From Bacillus sp. P14.5 (GTDB taxonomy: Bacteria > Bacillota > Bacilli > Bacillales > Bacillaceae_B): a stretch of DNA of 64,000 nucleotides. Every line of letters begins with the position of its first letter. The stretch's first letter is position 1. Shown here in pieces: positions 36,703 to 46,931 of this stretch. The notes below the pieces were generated by a model. It did no database searches. It had not been told where the DNA came from and was given only the letters and a program-made list of their open reading frames with translations. Both the position numbers and the translations under genes were made by a program. Location: positions 124,001-188,000 of the forward strand of contig NZ_NIJF01000060.1 of assembly GCF_003316765.1 (NCBI RefSeq), in the 5' to 3' direction.

Positions 36703-39288
36703 TTAGATATTCTCTTGCTTCAATCCTTCTATTATGTTCTGTTTTTTGATTTTGGAAATGGAGTACAGCATGGCCGAGCTGACGATGGTGAATATCGCTG
36801 CAACTACAAACAGTATATCCAGCCATGGGACACTGAAGCCATACTCAAAGGTTTCCCTTACAGAGAGATGGATCAGGTACATAATAACGAAGCTTATCGG
36901 CAAACCATACAGCAGTGCATTTACCCCGTAAAAGATACTTTCATAATTGATCATTTTATTGAAGCCCTTTGGCGTCATGCCGACAGACTTCAGCATCGCA
37001 AATTCTCTTTTTCGTAATGAGATGCTGGTAGAAATAGTGTTAAAGATATTGGCTATCGAAATTAATGAAATTAACGCGATGAACCCGTAGGTGAATACAG
37101 ATAAAAACATAATCAACTGCTGTTCACGTTCTCTATTTTGTACGACATTGTAAATATACATCGAGGAAGGAACGATTTCTTCAAGTGCTTCCTGGGTTTT
37201 ATCAGCATCACTACTGTTAAGATATAGGCTGGCATCCACTTGATCCAGCGCCTCCTCGTTTACAAGCTTTTCCAGTGTCTCCACAGGCACCACAATATCC
37301 AATCCGCCGAGGCTTGCTGTATTGCTGCCCATAGGCATTTCTCCTGTCATTGCTCCGATCTCAACATTACCTAATGAGGTGACTTCGTTTGTTTCGTAAT
37401 TCGTAAAGAGGAGTTGAATTGAATCCCCTGGATTTGCATTTATAGAGGCTGTTTCTATAAACCTGGAAGTTGCATAATCCTGATAGGCTAAATCCTTTAT
37501 TACAATTGCCTTGGGCTCCTCTGGATTCCTATAAGCTGAATCGTCCGTCCCTACTTTTTCGGCATACTTTTTAAAACTCTCTTCATTTAATCCATACAGA
37601 TTGACATAGTATTGATACTTCCCGTCCTGTAGTTCGATTTGCTCATCCTGCTTTATTAAATCTTTCAAGGCTTCAGGAAATTTATCCTTTTCTACCAATG
37701 ATGTGAGCTGCACTGTTTTTTGAATACTATAATCCGTCACAGCTTCCAAGTCCACTAAAGGTTCTAATATGGATGTATCCCCTTTGCTTCCTGCCACCAA
37801 TATATCGTAGTCTATATTCATTTGTGACATTTCAACCGATCTGCTTAAATTATCTGTAAAAAATGAAACAGATAGGAAGAGAATAATACTGATGACAAGC
37901 GAAAAGAGAGTCGCATAGTATCTCTTTTTATTCCTTTTGACATTTTTCATCCCGATTTCAGCTTCCAAGCCGAATATCTTCCTTACGAGCTTCGATGTTT
38001 TTACTGTTTTCCGTGATAATTTAATATCCTGTGTCTGGCGGATCGCATCAATCGCAGAAACTTTTGATGCCTTTCGTGCCGGCACGTAGGTAGAGATAAA
38101 AATAGTGCATATCGAGATTAAGCAGGCTGCGAAAATGGAAGACGGTGTTACTACAACTCCAAGCTTTTCCGTTGTCCCTAATGCCTCTTGTAAAAAAGAG
38201 TTGATGAACATGAATGTCAACGCAATACCGCCTACACCAGCCAAGACACCAATCGGAATACTGATGAGTCCGATTACTGTCCCTTCAAAAAAGACCGAAT
38301 TTCGCTTTTGCTTCTTGGTTGCCCCAACACTGGAAAGCATCCCTAAATGCCTTGCTCTCTCAGAAACACTGATCGCGAACGCATTATAAATCAGCGATAC
38401 CGATCCAATAATGATCACCGCAATAATAATGCCTGCCAAGGAAAACATGGTAGTTCTCAGATTACCACTATCTGTTACACCATAGAAACGTAAAAGCTCA
38501 TCATTGAACCCGATTTTCTCCACACCAATTTGCTCCGCCAGTTTTTCAGCCTGTTCGAATAGTGCACCGTTGATTTCATCTAATACGACAATGGCATCAA
38601 CTTCTGAAGATTGCCCTAAATTTTCAGAGTCAATATAATTAATCACTGTATACCCTGGTGACCATGAATTCTCCCAGGTTGGCATTTCGATTGTTCCTAC
38701 AACTGTGAAGGTTTCCGTGGAGGTTACTTCCAGAGTTTCGCTAATTCCGTTCTCATCCCTTTGAATTGAATAATCCTGTGACAAGGGTTCACTCTCGCCT
38801 CCCAAGAGCCTATTACCAATATTCACGGTCATTTCATCGCCGATTTTATATTCGATTTCAGTGTCTGAGGCTATTTCTTCAGAAATGACTACTTCATCTG
38901 CAGCTTGCGGAAGCCGGCCACTGCTTAATTCAATCGGAAACTGTTCCATTCCTTGGGTGTTATATGCTTTAAAAAATAAATAGGGCTTGTCTGTTTCTTC
39001 TGCCCCTTCCAGCTTCGCGTAGCCAACGTCATTAGCAAGAATCAAATCTTTAGTATTCTCATCCTTTTGTATCGCTTCAACTTGTTCGCTAGTGACATTT
39101 TTATATTGAACATGCCATTCACCATTGTCTGCAATGGACTGCCTCTGAAGCAGATCAAGAAATGAGACACCGAGCGTAGCGACTGCCGTCACCATGGCAA
39201 CTGAGATGATGACACCAATAATAGTCACGAGTGTCCTTCTCTTATTTTTCTTCAAGTGCCTCAAAGTCAGTTTGTTGATGATGTTCAT
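36703..39288 (-). CDS. FtsX/MacB-type ABC transporter permease
   Basis: 861 residues with two FtsX repeats and about eight to ten helices. Helix 1 ([23 protein letters not shown]) is followed by a large extracellular domain (residues 45-270), then three helices with the FtsX signature ([21 protein letters not shown]). The second repeat has the parallel motif [19 protein letters not shown]. This is the layout of peptide- or antibiotic-sensing exporters of the BceB/YxdM/LolCE superfamily. Its start overlaps the ATPase stop (ATGA). Likely handles a cell-envelope antibiotic or peptide, with its own two-component system upstream. Confidence 0.9.
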   Translation of the reverse strand: MNIINKLTLRHLKKNKRRTLVTIIGVIISVAMVTAVATLGVSFLDLLQRQSIADNGEWHVQYKNVTSEQVEAIQKDENTKDLILANDVGYAKLEGAEETDKPYLFFKAYNTQGMEQFPIELSSGRLPQAADEVVISEEIASDTEIEYKIGDEMTVNIGNRLLGGESEPLSQDYSIQRDENGISETLEVTSTETFTVVGTIEMPTWENSWSPGYTVINYIDSENLGQSSEVDAIVVLDEINGALFEQAEKLAEQIGVEKIGFNDELLRFYGVTDSGNLRTTMFSLAGIIIAVIIIGSVSLIYNAFAISVSERARHLGMLSSVGATKKQKRNSVFFEGTVIGLISIPIGVLAGVGGIALTFMFINSFLQEALGTTEKLGVVVTPSSIFAACLISICTIFISTYVPARKASKVSAIDAIRQTQDIKLSRKTVKTSKLVRKIFGLEAEIGMKNVKRNKKRYYATLFSLVISIILFLSVSFFTDNLSRSVEMSQMNIDYDILVAGSKGDTSILEPLVDLEAVTDYSIQKTVQLTSLVEKDKFPEALKDLIKQDEQIELQDGKYQYYVNLYGLNEESFKKYAEKVGTDDSAYRNPEEPKAIVIKDLAYQDYATSRFIETASINANPGDSIQLLFTNYETNEVTSLGNVEIGAMTGEMPMGSNTASLGGLDIVVPVETLEKLVNEEALDQVDASLYLNSSDADKTQEALEEIVPSSMYIYNVVQNREREQQLIMFLSVFTYGFIALISLISIANIFNTISTSISLRKREFAMLKSVGMTPKGFNKMINYESIFYGVNALLYGLPISFVIMYLIHLSVRETFEYGFSVPWLDILFVVAAIFTIVSSAMLYSISKIKKQNIIEGLKQENI

Positions 39289-39968
39289 GGACGGATCACC
39301 TCGTCCTTGGCGACTTTTCCATCATTGATTTCAATAACACGGTCAGCCTGCAGAGCAATCCGTTCATCGTGGGTGATGACGATCAGTGTCTGGTTATACG
39401 TCTTATTGAACATTTTCAGAAGTTCCATGATTTCATTGCTGTTTTTACTATCGAGGTTGCCAGTCGGTTCATCCGCCAGTATGATTGCCGGGTTGCTGAT
39501 AAGGGCCCTGCCGATCGAGACACGCTGCTGCTGCCCCCCTGAAAGCTGGTTGGGAAGGTGACTCAGACGGTTCGTTAAACCAAGTGTTGAAGCAATGTCA
39601 TTGAACTGCTTTTGATCCACTTTATGTTCGTCCAGAAGCATCGGCAGAGTAATGTTTTCTTCAACTGTCAGGATCGGTATCAAGTTATAAAATTGATAGA
39701 TCAAGCCGATCTGCCTCCGCCTGAAAATCGCCAGCTGTGTTTCGTTCAGTTGATAGATATCGGTGTTATCGACCAGTACCTTGCCGGAGCTTGGTCTATC
39801 CACACCGCCGAGTAAATGCAGCAAAGTGGATTTACCGGACCCTGATGGACCGATGATGGCGACAAACTCTCCTTTTTTTACTGAAAATGAGACATCATCC
39901 AATGCCTTTACTGCTGTTTCGCCCTTGCCGTAAACCTTAGACAGATTTTCTATTTGTAATATACTCAT
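39285..39968 (-). CDS. ABC transporter ATP-binding protein (MacB/LolD type)
   Basis: 227 residues. Walker [10 protein letters not shown], signature [15 protein letters not shown], Walker [13 protein letters not shown] and switch VITHDERIA. These are textbook for the LolD/MacB/BceA group that pairs with FtsX-type permeases. Separated from the histidine kinase gene by about 120 bases that may hold a promoter. Confidence 0.95.
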   Translation of the reverse strand: MSILQIENLSKVYGKGETAVKALDDVSFSVKKGEFVAIIGPSGSGKSTLLHLLGGVDRPSSGKVLVDNTDIYQLNETQLAIFRRRQIGLIYQFYNLIPILTVEENITLPMLLDEHKVDQKQFNDIASTLGLTNRLSHLPNQLSGGQQQRVSIGRALISNPAIILADEPTGNLDSKNSNEIMELLKMFNKTYNQTLIVITHDERIALQADRVIEINDGKVAKDEVIRP

Positions 39969-40090
39969 TGTTTACCCTCCATAATTTAAGTGTTGACCTC
40001 AGTATATCTGCCTAAGATGACTATAAAGTGACTTTCAAAGTGACAATTTAGTCACTTAAGGGGATAGGCACGTGTCCTCAATGGACGATC

Positions 40091-41098
40091 CTATCCCCTC
40101 TCTGTTCTGTAAAATTTAATTATAAACTCGGTTCCGATGCCGGATTCGCTTCTGACTTCGATATCTCCCTGCTGGCCGGTAATGATGCTGTAAGCCATCG
40201 CAAGCCCGATTCCCAAGCTGTCTTCACCTGCATTTCTACCTTTATAAAAACGCCTGAAGATATACGGCAGCTCTTCTTTGGGTATCCCCTTCCCATTATC
40301 TTTCACCCTTATTTCGGTAAAAAGAGGATTCTCAGAGTACGAGATCGATATCTTGCCGCCATTAGGTGTATGCTCCACGCAGTTCTTCAGAATATTGATG
40401 ATTGCCTCTGCAGTCCATTGGGGGTCTCCTGTAAAAGTTACATCGTTATCTCCTTCTATCAAAAATGTCTGCTCTTTTATATCCATGGGGATGGACACTG
40501 GTTGTGCGGCCCTGGCGATGAGATCGCGGACTGGAACATTGTTCTTCTTGAAAACTACGGTACCGGCGTCAATTTTTGATATTTTTAAAAGAGATGATAC
40601 GAGCCACTCGATTCTTTCCAGCTGCACGGTGATATTCTGAGTGAATTCAGCTCGTTTGGATTCATCCAGATCCTTATCACTGAGTAAATCGGCCATCACT
40701 GTCATGGATGTTAACGGGGTTTTCAATTGATGAGAGATATCCGAAATCGCATTAGTTAATTTGATTTTATCCTGTTCCAGATGAGAGCTTTGTTCTGAAA
40801 GCATCAAAGTGACTTTATAAATATCACTTTTTAAAATACTCAGTTCACCCTCGTAATTGTCCCGGACATCCAAGTCATAATCGCCATTGCTAATACGTCT
40901 TAAATAACCTGAGAGCTTTTCAATTTCACGGTATCTCCATTTGGTGAAAACTAAACTGCAGCCAATAAGCAGTCCAGTGGCCGCCAGAACAACTAATGCG
41001 GCAGCGCCAGATAGAAAGATAGCTGCCGCTCCACTGAAGACAGCTGCAATGACTATCATAAGTATATGAAACAATTGGATTTCCCTGTTCCGCCACAT
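40091..41098 (-). CDS. Sensor histidine kinase
   Basis: 335 residues. Two helices near 10-28 and 30-50 with almost no extracellular loop, so an intramembrane-sensing design. A HAMP-like linker follows, then the H-box DISHQLKTPLTSM (phosphorylated His) and ATP-binding motifs NCVEHTPNGGKI, DNGKGIP and SLGIGLAMAY. Kinases of this build usually read flux through a partner FtsX-type transporter, here encoded next door. Two bases separate it from the response regulator gene. Confidence 0.9.
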   Translation of the reverse strand: MWRNREIQLFHILMIVIAAVFSGAAAIFLSGAAALVVLAATGLLIGCSLVFTKWRYREIEKLSGYLRRISNGDYDLDVRDNYEGELSILKSDIYKVTLMLSEQSSHLEQDKIKLTNAISDISHQLKTPLTSMTVMADLLSDKDLDESKRAEFTQNITVQLERIEWLVSSLLKISKIDAGTVVFKKNNVPVRDLIARAAQPVSIPMDIKEQTFLIEGDNDVTFTGDPQWTAEAIINILKNCVEHTPNGGKISISYSENPLFTEIRVKDNGKGIPKEELPYIFRRFYKGRNAGEDSLGIGLAMAYSIITGQQGDIEVRSESGIGTEFIIKFYRTERG

Positions 41099-41099
41099 A

Positions 41100-41786
41100 T
41101 TATTGACCTGCCTTGTAGCCCAAACCGCGGACGGTCCTGATGATCATAGGGCTCTGCGGGTTGTCTTCAAGCTTTTCCCGCAATCGTTTAATATACACAG
41201 TCAGAGTATTGTCGTTCACGAAATCACCTGCCACATCCCAAATCCGGTCAAGCAGCTGTGCTCTGGTCAAGACTTGGCCGATATGATTGGCAAAGATCAT
41301 CAACAGCCTGTATTCCAAGGCGGTCAGCAGCACCTCTTCGCCATTTTTGAACACTTTGCCTTCCAGGGTGTTAATCCTGATATCTTCAATATCTATGTAG
41401 GTTTTCGCCTGTTCCGGCTGCTTATGGTATCGGCGCAAAACTGATTTAATCCGTGAAAGCAGTTCGCGGACCCGGAATGGTTTCGTTATATAATCATCTG
41501 CCCCCATATCCAGTCCCATCACCACATTAACCTCATCATCAAAGGCTGTTAGAAAAATAACAGGCTTGTCCTCGCGCTTCTTTACCAATTCACAAAGATC
41601 ATACCCGCTTCCATCAGGGAGGGAGAGATCAAACAAACATAAATCAATCTCATGAATCCTGTCACTTATCACAGACCTTGCCGACTGAACATCATGACAA
41701 AGAACAGTATCATACCCCTCCTGCTTTAGAGAATACTCTAAACCAGCAGCAATCGTCCGATCATCCTCCACCAACAAAACTCTCAT
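41100..41786 (-). CDS. OmpR/PhoB-family response regulator
   Basis: 228 residues from the ATG at 41786 (MRVLLVEDDRTIAAG). TTAGGGTG lies seven bases ahead; the frame is open to an ATG at 41810 with GAGG only four bases away, so the longer form is possible. Receiver: acidic pair EDD, phosphoacceptor Asp in LCLFDLSLPDG, Lys in DDYITKPF. A winged-helix output domain follows (LEYRLLMIFANHIGQVLTRAQLLDRIWD). It should control the ABC transporter genes downstream. Confidence 0.9.
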   Translation of the reverse strand: MRVLLVEDDRTIAAGLEYSLKQEGYDTVLCHDVQSARSVISDRIHEIDLCLFDLSLPDGSGYDLCELVKKREDKPVIFLTAFDDEVNVVMGLDMGADDYITKPFRVRELLSRIKSVLRRYHKQPEQAKTYIDIEDIRINTLEGKVFKNGEEVLLTALEYRLLMIFANHIGQVLTRAQLLDRIWDVAGDFVNDNTLTVYIKRLREKLEDNPQSPMIIRTVRGLGYKAGQ

Positions 41787-41864
41787 CACATACACCCTAA
41801 CCAAAATCATTTTCCTCTATCATATTTTATCTCTTCCATTCCGTCAAAACGATCTTTACCACAC

Positions 41865-41955
41865 TAAAGCACGAAAAGGGACAGTCCCTTTTAGCAGGGT
41901 AACGCATAACGCGCGAAGAGGGACTGTCCCTTTCAACGTGGTAACGCATAAAAGC
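41865..41955. repeat. GGGACAGTCCC palindrome element, tandem pair
   Basis: Two copies of the palindrome, GGGACAGTCCC at 41878 and GGGACTGTCCC at 41920, each followed by a GGTAACGCAT trailer. The spacing is 42 bp. Same family as 36593-36650. Confidence 0.8.
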
Positions 41956-42043
41956 AGACACCATTTCTTAGGTTTTAGTCATTATCCAGGGGGACAAACC
42001 ATATTTTATAGATAGAATACATCTACAAAAGGAGGGTTGAAAG

Positions 42044-42424
42044 TTGAAACAATTCCTAATCTCAATGGCAATTATCGTTACAGTGGGGACGGTCTTATTG
42101 GTAAACGGATTCGTTGAAAACGTGCAAGAAGTAAATTCTTCATTCGTAAATGAATTCTCTGAAGAGGCGGCTGCCCAAGCACCTGCAGACCCCCTCCTCT
42201 TACCTGCAGAGTTGGGGAATTTTATCGAGGAAGAAAACAAACCTGACACAGCACAGACAGAGCTTATTCCTGCCAGCCTGGAATATCTCTTTGACGCTAA
42301 ATTTGAGGAAGACGGTTATATCGTCGAGATCTATAGAGAATATGAAATTTACCGAGATGTGGATGGAAATGTGATTAAAGAAGTTCCGACAAGCAATTTT
42401 GAATATATGAGGTATAAAGAATAA
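42044..42424 (+). CDS. Small exported/anchored hypothetical protein
   Basis: 126 residues from a TTG at 42044 with a strong AAAAGGAGGG site. Residues 4-22 are hydrophobic (FLISMAIIVTVGTVLLVNG) and no clear cleavage site follows, so it may stay anchored with its acidic domain outside. The C-terminus has EIYREYEIYRDVDGNVIKE, a short YxI(Y)R repeat. Not recognised. A terminator follows. Confidence 0.6.
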   Translation: MKQFLISMAIIVTVGTVLLVNGFVENVQEVNSSFVNEFSEEAAAQAPADPLLLPAELGNFIEEENKPDTAQTELIPASLEYLFDAKFEEDGYIVEIYREYEIYRDVDGNVIKEVPTSNFEYMRYKE

Positions 42425-42477
42425 GGTATTGTTCTCTTGGTTAAGTGGCTATTCTAGCCAGGAAGATAATACAAAAC

Positions 42478-42516
42478 ATACTGGATTCACATTAGAATCC
42501 AGTGTGTCTTTTTATG
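42478..42516 (+). terminator. Terminator after the 126-aa protein
   Basis: ACTGGATTC and GAATCCAGT form a 9-bp stem with a short loop and lead to GTGTCTTTTTATG. Confidence 0.85.
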
Positions 42517-42592
42517 TTTAATTATTATAATAAAATTCTTATTGATTAAGGTAAACTCAACCCTCAACACAACATTAAATTAGAGGAATCTT

Positions 42593-43130
42593 AAAGATAT
42601 GTTCAGTTTAGCCAGGGAACATGCCATTAAGTCAGAGTAACCCGAAGATAATGTTACGATTAGCAGGGAAACATGCCATTAAGTCAGAAGAACCTAAAGT
42701 TAATGGTACGAATAGCCAGGAAACGTACCATTAAGTCAGAGCAACTCAAAGATGATGGTACGATTCGCCAGGAAACATACCATTAAGTCAGAGTAACCCG
42801 AAGATAATGGTACGATTAGCCAGGAAACGTACCATCAAGTCAGTGCCACCAAAAGATAATGGTACGATTCGCCAGGAAACGTACCATTAAGTCAGAGCAA
42901 CCCAAAGATAATGGTACGATTAGCAGGGAAACATGCCATTAAGTCAGAGCAAACAAAAGTTAATGGTACGATTAGCCAGGAAACGTACCATTAAGTCAGA
43001 GCAACCCAAAGATAATGGTATGATTAGCTGGGAAACCTACCATTAAGTCAGAGCCACACAAAGTAAATGGTACGATTAGCAGAGAAACATGCCATTAAGT
43101 CAGAGCAACCCTAAGTTAATGGTACGATTT
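42593..43130. repeat. Palindromic tandem array 3 (exact 52-bp period, 10 units)
   Basis: The trailer AAGTCAG occurs at 42629, 42681, 42733, 42785, 42837, 42889, 42941, 42993, 43045 and 43097, exactly 52 bp apart each time. Each unit holds AATGGTACG and CGTACCATT around a 13-base loop (ATTAGCCAGGAAA). Outer units are more diverged than inner ones. It lies between two convergent genes and has no coding capacity. Confidence 0.95.
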
Positions 43131-43174
43131 AAGAGAAAGCACACCTTTTAAAATTCACTTAATCATGACTCTCT

Positions 43175-43366
43175 TCAAACATCAGAAGAATCATCATAAT
43201 CATACCGAAAGCCATCCTGGTTGGCCGCATTTTGGGTATTCTTGCCGGATTGCACCTTTCCAAGCACTCTTTGATATAATTGTAATTCCTGTTGATCCCC
43301 GGTATTCTCTGCAGCTGACCTCAATGCTCTCTCAATTACCGACTGTTCCTCATCAGAAAATTTCAT
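43175..43366 (-). CDS. Small hypothetical protein
   Basis: 63 residues from the ATG at 43366 behind AGGAGGTGTTAAG; the longer open frame to 43432 includes this ribosome binding site and is unlikely. KFSDEEQSVIERALRSAAEN is a charged helix; the tail (YDYDDSSDV) is acidic. Cytoplasmic, family unknown. Confidence 0.65.
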   Translation of the reverse strand: MKFSDEEQSVIERALRSAAENTGDQQELQLYQRVLGKVQSGKNTQNAANQDGFRYDYDDSSDV

Positions 43367-43521
43367 CTTAACACCTCCTGCCCCTTCATGAATCACTCTA
43401 TACTTTTTGTTGTTCAGTACGTGACTATTCATGAAACATCTAAAAAATCATGACCTATTATCAAAATATATTGAAACTTTCCTCCCTCTGATTCGTATCT
43501 CCCATAAGGAGGCGTTATGCT

Positions 43522-43787
43522 ATGGACTATGGATTATTAGTGATCGGCTTTGCTCTTTTAGTGGTTTCTTTCCTAACAGGAGTTAAAAACAAACCTGGTT
43601 ACTTGCCGGCTTTAATGAAAAGATGATAAAGAATAAGTCATTACTGAGAAACATTACGGGATTAGGCTTCTTTCTTCCTCTTGGTTTGATTGTGATTTTC
43701 AACAGTATTGTTGATTATGAGTATGAAGGGACCGTGCTCGTAGCGGCGATGCTATTGCTGCTTACGGCTATGTATATTTTTTATTAA
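43522..43787 (+). pseudogene. DUF3784-like small membrane protein, one-base deletion
   Basis: ATG 43522 follows AAGGAGGCG and reads MDYGLLVIGFALLVVSFLTGVKNKP. There the frame shifts: adding one T at about 43592 (CCTGG to CCTTGG) gives WLLAGFNEKMIKNKSLLRN and then two further helices to a TAA at 43787. Corrected length 88 residues. The AGFN(E/T) motif after the first helix is the DUF3784 hallmark. As read, translation would end after 34 codons. Confidence 0.75.
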
Positions 43788-43818
43788 TAGAAAGCTGCTT
43801 GATTAAAGAGGCTATATA

Positions 43819-43962
43819 TTACCCGCCCCACCAATAATTATTCTTCGCCCTCTCCTCTTCCTGCGTTACCTTCTCACTTCGATGTTTCTTTACAGATAAT
43901 AAACTCACTAACAATCCTAAGATAGCAAAAATCACAAACATAAGAATGAAAGTCCATAACAT
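43819..43962 (-). CDS. Small single-helix membrane protein
   Basis: 47 residues from the ATG at 43962, placed after AAGGGGAG. Residues 2-22 are one membrane helix (LWTFILMFVIFAILGLLVSLL), followed by a basic then acidic tail ending NNYWWGG. Too short for confident family assignment; small proteins of this form are frequent in Bacillus and several are spore-related. Confidence 0.6.
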   Translation of the reverse strand: MLWTFILMFVIFAILGLLVSLLSVKKHRSEKVTQEEERAKNNYWWGG

Positions 43963-44129
43963 ACACTTCTCTCCCCTTTCTCCTCGAATAAAATGTTTTC
44001 TCCATTTATATCCATTATATATCAAACATATGTAAAAAGATTACCATTCTCAAAAAAGCAAGATTCCTCTCCTGCTTCCACCTAAAAAACAAAAGGCCGG
44101 ACAATAATGTCCAGCCTCTATATATAAAA

Positions 44130-44342
44130 TCAGTATTGATAGCCATAACCAGGCGGGCAGCATGGTCTAGGCGGGCCAACCCATGGCGGCGGGGGAGGCG
44201 GCGGCGGATACCCGTAAAACGGTCTGGGACCTATAAGCGCCGAGCCTAACAATCCTCCTGCCAGCCCTCCTAAGAATGGCAATCCGAATCCAAATCCAAA
44301 GAAACGTTGATTTTGCGGCTGATAAGGGCCTCTGTAGTACAT
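44130..44342 (-). CDS. Gly/Pro-rich small protein, possibly spore coat
   Basis: 70 residues, nearly all Gly, Pro, Phe and Tyr: GFGFGLPFLGGLAGGLLGSA then a proline run (PPPPPPPP) and CCPPGYGYQY. The start is the second of two ATGs after GGAGG; the first opens a different frame. The composition and Tyr/Cys end are those of coat or crust proteins cross-linked in the spore, but this is inference. Monocistronic. Confidence 0.6.
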   Translation of the reverse strand: MYYRGPYQPQNQRFFGFGFGLPFLGGLAGGLLGSALIGPRPFYGYPPPPPPPPWVGPPRPCCPPGYGYQY

Positions 44343-44470
44343 ACATTCTTACCTCCATTTCCTATATATATCTCTACACTATTTTATATGTAGGAAACTG
44401 GGTTTGGCTTGGGCATCTGTCCCATAAGCGCAAAAGCTGTTCTGCTGGAAATTATTTTCTGATGTAATAT

Positions 44471-44947
44471 TCAATTGAAAATCCGTAAACATTCCGGCGG
44501 ATTCTTTTTGACGAAATGTCTTTCAATGAACACCAGAACTTCGTCGTTCCCAGGTAATGATACGTTTTCAATTGCTTCCTCAAATGAAAGCCATTTAAAA
44601 TCGCTATGTTCTTCATTTACAGTAACTTCCTGATTTTCATCTACAAAGCCTCCAAAGACCGGAGCCATATAAATATAATTTTCAGCAGGTGAATAAAACT
44701 GATCAAACTTATTGGAGGTGTATAGGACCACACTTTCAACTCCGGTCTCTTCACGAATCTCCCTTAAAGCTGCTTCCCAAGCCTTTTCACCTTGTTCAAT
44801 CCCGCCCCCAATGTAACACCATGCTCCTTTAAGTACTTCTGAATTTCTCCTCAATAATAAAACCTTGCAGCCGAATCCTGATTTTTTCAACAGAACCACG
44901 GCAATACCTGAACACCTTAGAGGTATGTTATTCTCCAACTTTCTCAC
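44471..44947 (-). CDS. Nudix hydrolase
   Basis: 158 residues. The Nudix box is complete: GGGIEQGEKAWEAALREIRE followed by ETGV. FDQFYSPAENYIYMAPVFGG resembles the dATP pyrophosphohydrolase/NudB-like group. Its start overlaps the CPBP protease stop by four bases, so the two are coupled. Substrate unknown. Confidence 0.9.
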   Translation of the reverse strand: MRKLENNIPLRCSGIAVVLLKKSGFGCKVLLLRRNSEVLKGAWCYIGGGIEQGEKAWEAALREIREETGVESVVLYTSNKFDQFYSPAENYIYMAPVFGGFVDENQEVTVNEEHSDFKWLSFEEAIENVSLPGNDEVLVFIERHFVKKNPPECLRIFN

Positions 44948-46491
44948 TCCCCTAAAGAAAAGACCTCTGCTATAAAAGGTCCAATCACGTGCAGGGTTAT
45001 GTCTGCTGTAAAATGAGCAATGATCGCGAATTCCAACCCTATATAAACAAACAGCGCCCCAAACACAATCCCGCCTAATCCGTTGATGACCAGCATGCTC
45101 ACAAAAATTCCTAAAGTCATTTCATAAGCAGACGAAGCAACGCTGTAGTGCATCAAACCAAAAACAAGCGAAGCTAAAATGATGGCTGTCCAGTTCGTAA
45201 AGGTACTCCTACCCTTTTTCAATTTCATGAACATCCAGATTAAAAAGGTGATGAGAAACAGGCGAAATATGGATTCTTCATTGACTGCCGCTCCAAAGGA
45301 CCCAATTACACCCAGCCACCATGATGGCTCGTTAAGAGATGAGTTATCCACTCCCAGTCGTTCAGAAACCATTAGACTGAAAATGATAATCGCTGCACCT
45401 GCCAATATACCGTAAAAGGCTGAAACAGCAATTTTTTTATGTAAGTTTTTTACCGATTCATTTTTGGCCACGATTGATTCAATGATCGGGATTTTGACTC
45501 CTGTTCTTCTCGCCAGCCAAAGGGCGATGAACAGCAGGATTCCCGCTTCTAGAAATACCTGTACGACATAATACATCGTGAACGCCAATTCACTAAGGCC
45601 CATAATTTCATGATAGTTTTCCCTTGCCATGGCGTAAGGAGCGATGGCTGAAGCGCCCAGCACATTGAGAATAAGCAGGATGAAGTAAACCTTCCAATTA
45701 ATCAGTGACGGTTTTCTTTTCTGTACCTCAACGTAAGCAGCTTCATCATCTGTATCATTGTAAGAATCCATTCTGGTTTTTATTGTTTCTATCAAAGCAT
45801 CTGCCTGGTCCATATAAATCAGTGCTTTTGTTACCTCTTTCTTTTGCCCGATATACCCTCTGGCATAGAGAGGTTTTTTAAAAAGAATTTCATACTTCAA
45901 CTCATCTGTCACACCGAAAATCCTTGTGAGCACCCTGGGTAGGGCTCCAGCATGAAAGACATTTTTTTCATGAACCATTCCCCCGCTTTTATGGTACTGC
46001 ACCTTCGCCGGCTGGATACCTTCCACATCTTTTACATGAAAGGTTAACTCCCTCCTTGCGCCAATCTTCATCCTTACTTTATTTTTAATGATTTCAATAG
46101 GAGAATTTCTGACGAGATTATAGTCTCCTAATATATATAAAATACTGTATACATGAAGGATGAGAAGAATGTTAGCTCTAAGTGGATCAACCTCTTTCAA
46201 ATAAATGTGAAAGACGATTCCTTCGATGACCTGTTCATGAAGCAGAGCCAGGAATAACCAGAAATACAGGGATCCTTTATGATAGTAAAAGGTTTGGACG
46301 TCTGGGGAATCCAACTCTTTTCTCTTCCATCGGAAAAAGGCATAGTAAATCATCAGCCACTCTTTTTTGATGAGAGTAATAAAAGGATTTCCTTGGACAT
46401 CGCCGCGTCTATGTTTTACAAAAAGGATGACCGCAAAAATTTCTGCTAATGTGATTAAAAGGACAATCGATATAATCAATTCTGTATCCAT
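44944..46491 (-). CDS. CPBP family intramembrane metalloprotease
   Basis: 515 residues from ATG 46491 after AAGGAAG (a GTG at 46497 is also in frame). The N-terminal half is a membrane and soluble region with no known fold, including FHVKDVEGIQPAKVQYHKSG. The C-terminal 220 residues have six to seven helices with the CPBP (Abi/CAAX) motifs: NEESIFRLFLI (EExxxR) near residue 398, FGLMHYS (FxxxH) and AHFTADI. Bacterial CPBP proteins act in bacteriocin immunity or prenyl-type processing, or simply as membrane proteases. Second-to-last gene of a four-gene unit. Confidence 0.85.
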   Translation of the reverse strand: MDTELIISIVLLITLAEIFAVILFVKHRRGDVQGNPFITLIKKEWLMIYYAFFRWKRKELDSPDVQTFYYHKGSLYFWLFLALLHEQVIEGIVFHIYLKEVDPLRANILLILHVYSILYILGDYNLVRNSPIEIIKNKVRMKIGARRELTFHVKDVEGIQPAKVQYHKSGGMVHEKNVFHAGALPRVLTRIFGVTDELKYEILFKKPLYARGYIGQKKEVTKALIYMDQADALIETIKTRMDSYNDTDDEAAYVEVQKRKPSLINWKVYFILLILNVLGASAIAPYAMARENYHEIMGLSELAFTMYYVVQVFLEAGILLFIALWLARRTGVKIPIIESIVAKNESVKNLHKKIAVSAFYGILAGAAIIIFSLMVSERLGVDNSSLNEPSWWLGVIGSFGAAVNEESIFRLFLITFLIWMFMKLKKGRSTFTNWTAIILASLVFGLMHYSVASSAYEMTLGIFVSMLVINGLGGIVFGALFVYIGLEFAIIAHFTADITLHVIGPFIAEVFSLGE

Positions 46492-46503
46492 AAGCACACT
46501 TCC

Positions 46504-46929
46504 TTATTGGAATTTCTTCATCTGCAGCCAATAAATCAAGTACTGAACGATACCCATAACAGCAAGTAGAATAATAGAAAAGTAAGGTACATGGTTGAAA
46601 TAGGCTGTTAAAGCGATACCAAAGGGAATGGCGAAAGCATAAAAAATATAAACCTTTCTTGTCGCTTTGAAAGTCAGCCACTGCATTCCTTCATCCTCTT
46701 CCCTGAGCTCCATCGGGATCACACTCGGCTTGATTTTATCCTCAGGGTTCCTTCTATTGTAGAAAGGGATAATTGCTATGATGATCAGAATTGGGACTCC
46801 CAATACCATTGGGTCGATAATCAACCAGGATGGGATATCAGCTGCATAATGTTCTCCAATCATAATGAGGCCAAAGCAAAAGATTAATAAACAATTAAAT
46901 AAGGGTGACTGATACGTTCTCTTTAACAA
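46504..46929 (-). CDS. Four-helix membrane protein in the CPBP operon
   Basis: 141 residues from a TTG with AAGGAG ten bases upstream. Hydrophobic stretches lie near 11-25, 37-55, 85-105 and 112-130. It is encoded between the XRE regulator and the CPBP protease, with 2 and about 12 bases between genes. Unknown family. Confidence 0.65.
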   Translation of the reverse strand: MLKRTYQSPLFNCLLIFCFGLIMIGEHYAADIPSWLIIDPMVLGVPILIIIAIIPFYNRRNPEDKIKPSVIPMELREEDEGMQWLTFKATRKVYIFYAFAIPFGIALTAYFNHVPYFSIILLAVMGIVQYLIYWLQMKKFQ

Positions 46930-46931
46930 AA

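Noticed and set aside
41786..41810. Longer response regulator start at 41810
   Set aside because: Ribosome binding site spacing is too short, and receiver domains normally start at MRVLLVEDD. Kept as a possibility only.
42593..43130. CRISPR array
   Set aside because: The whole 52-bp unit repeats, including the part that would be spacer, the units are palindromic in the middle, and no cas genes are nearby. The same holds for the other four arrays.
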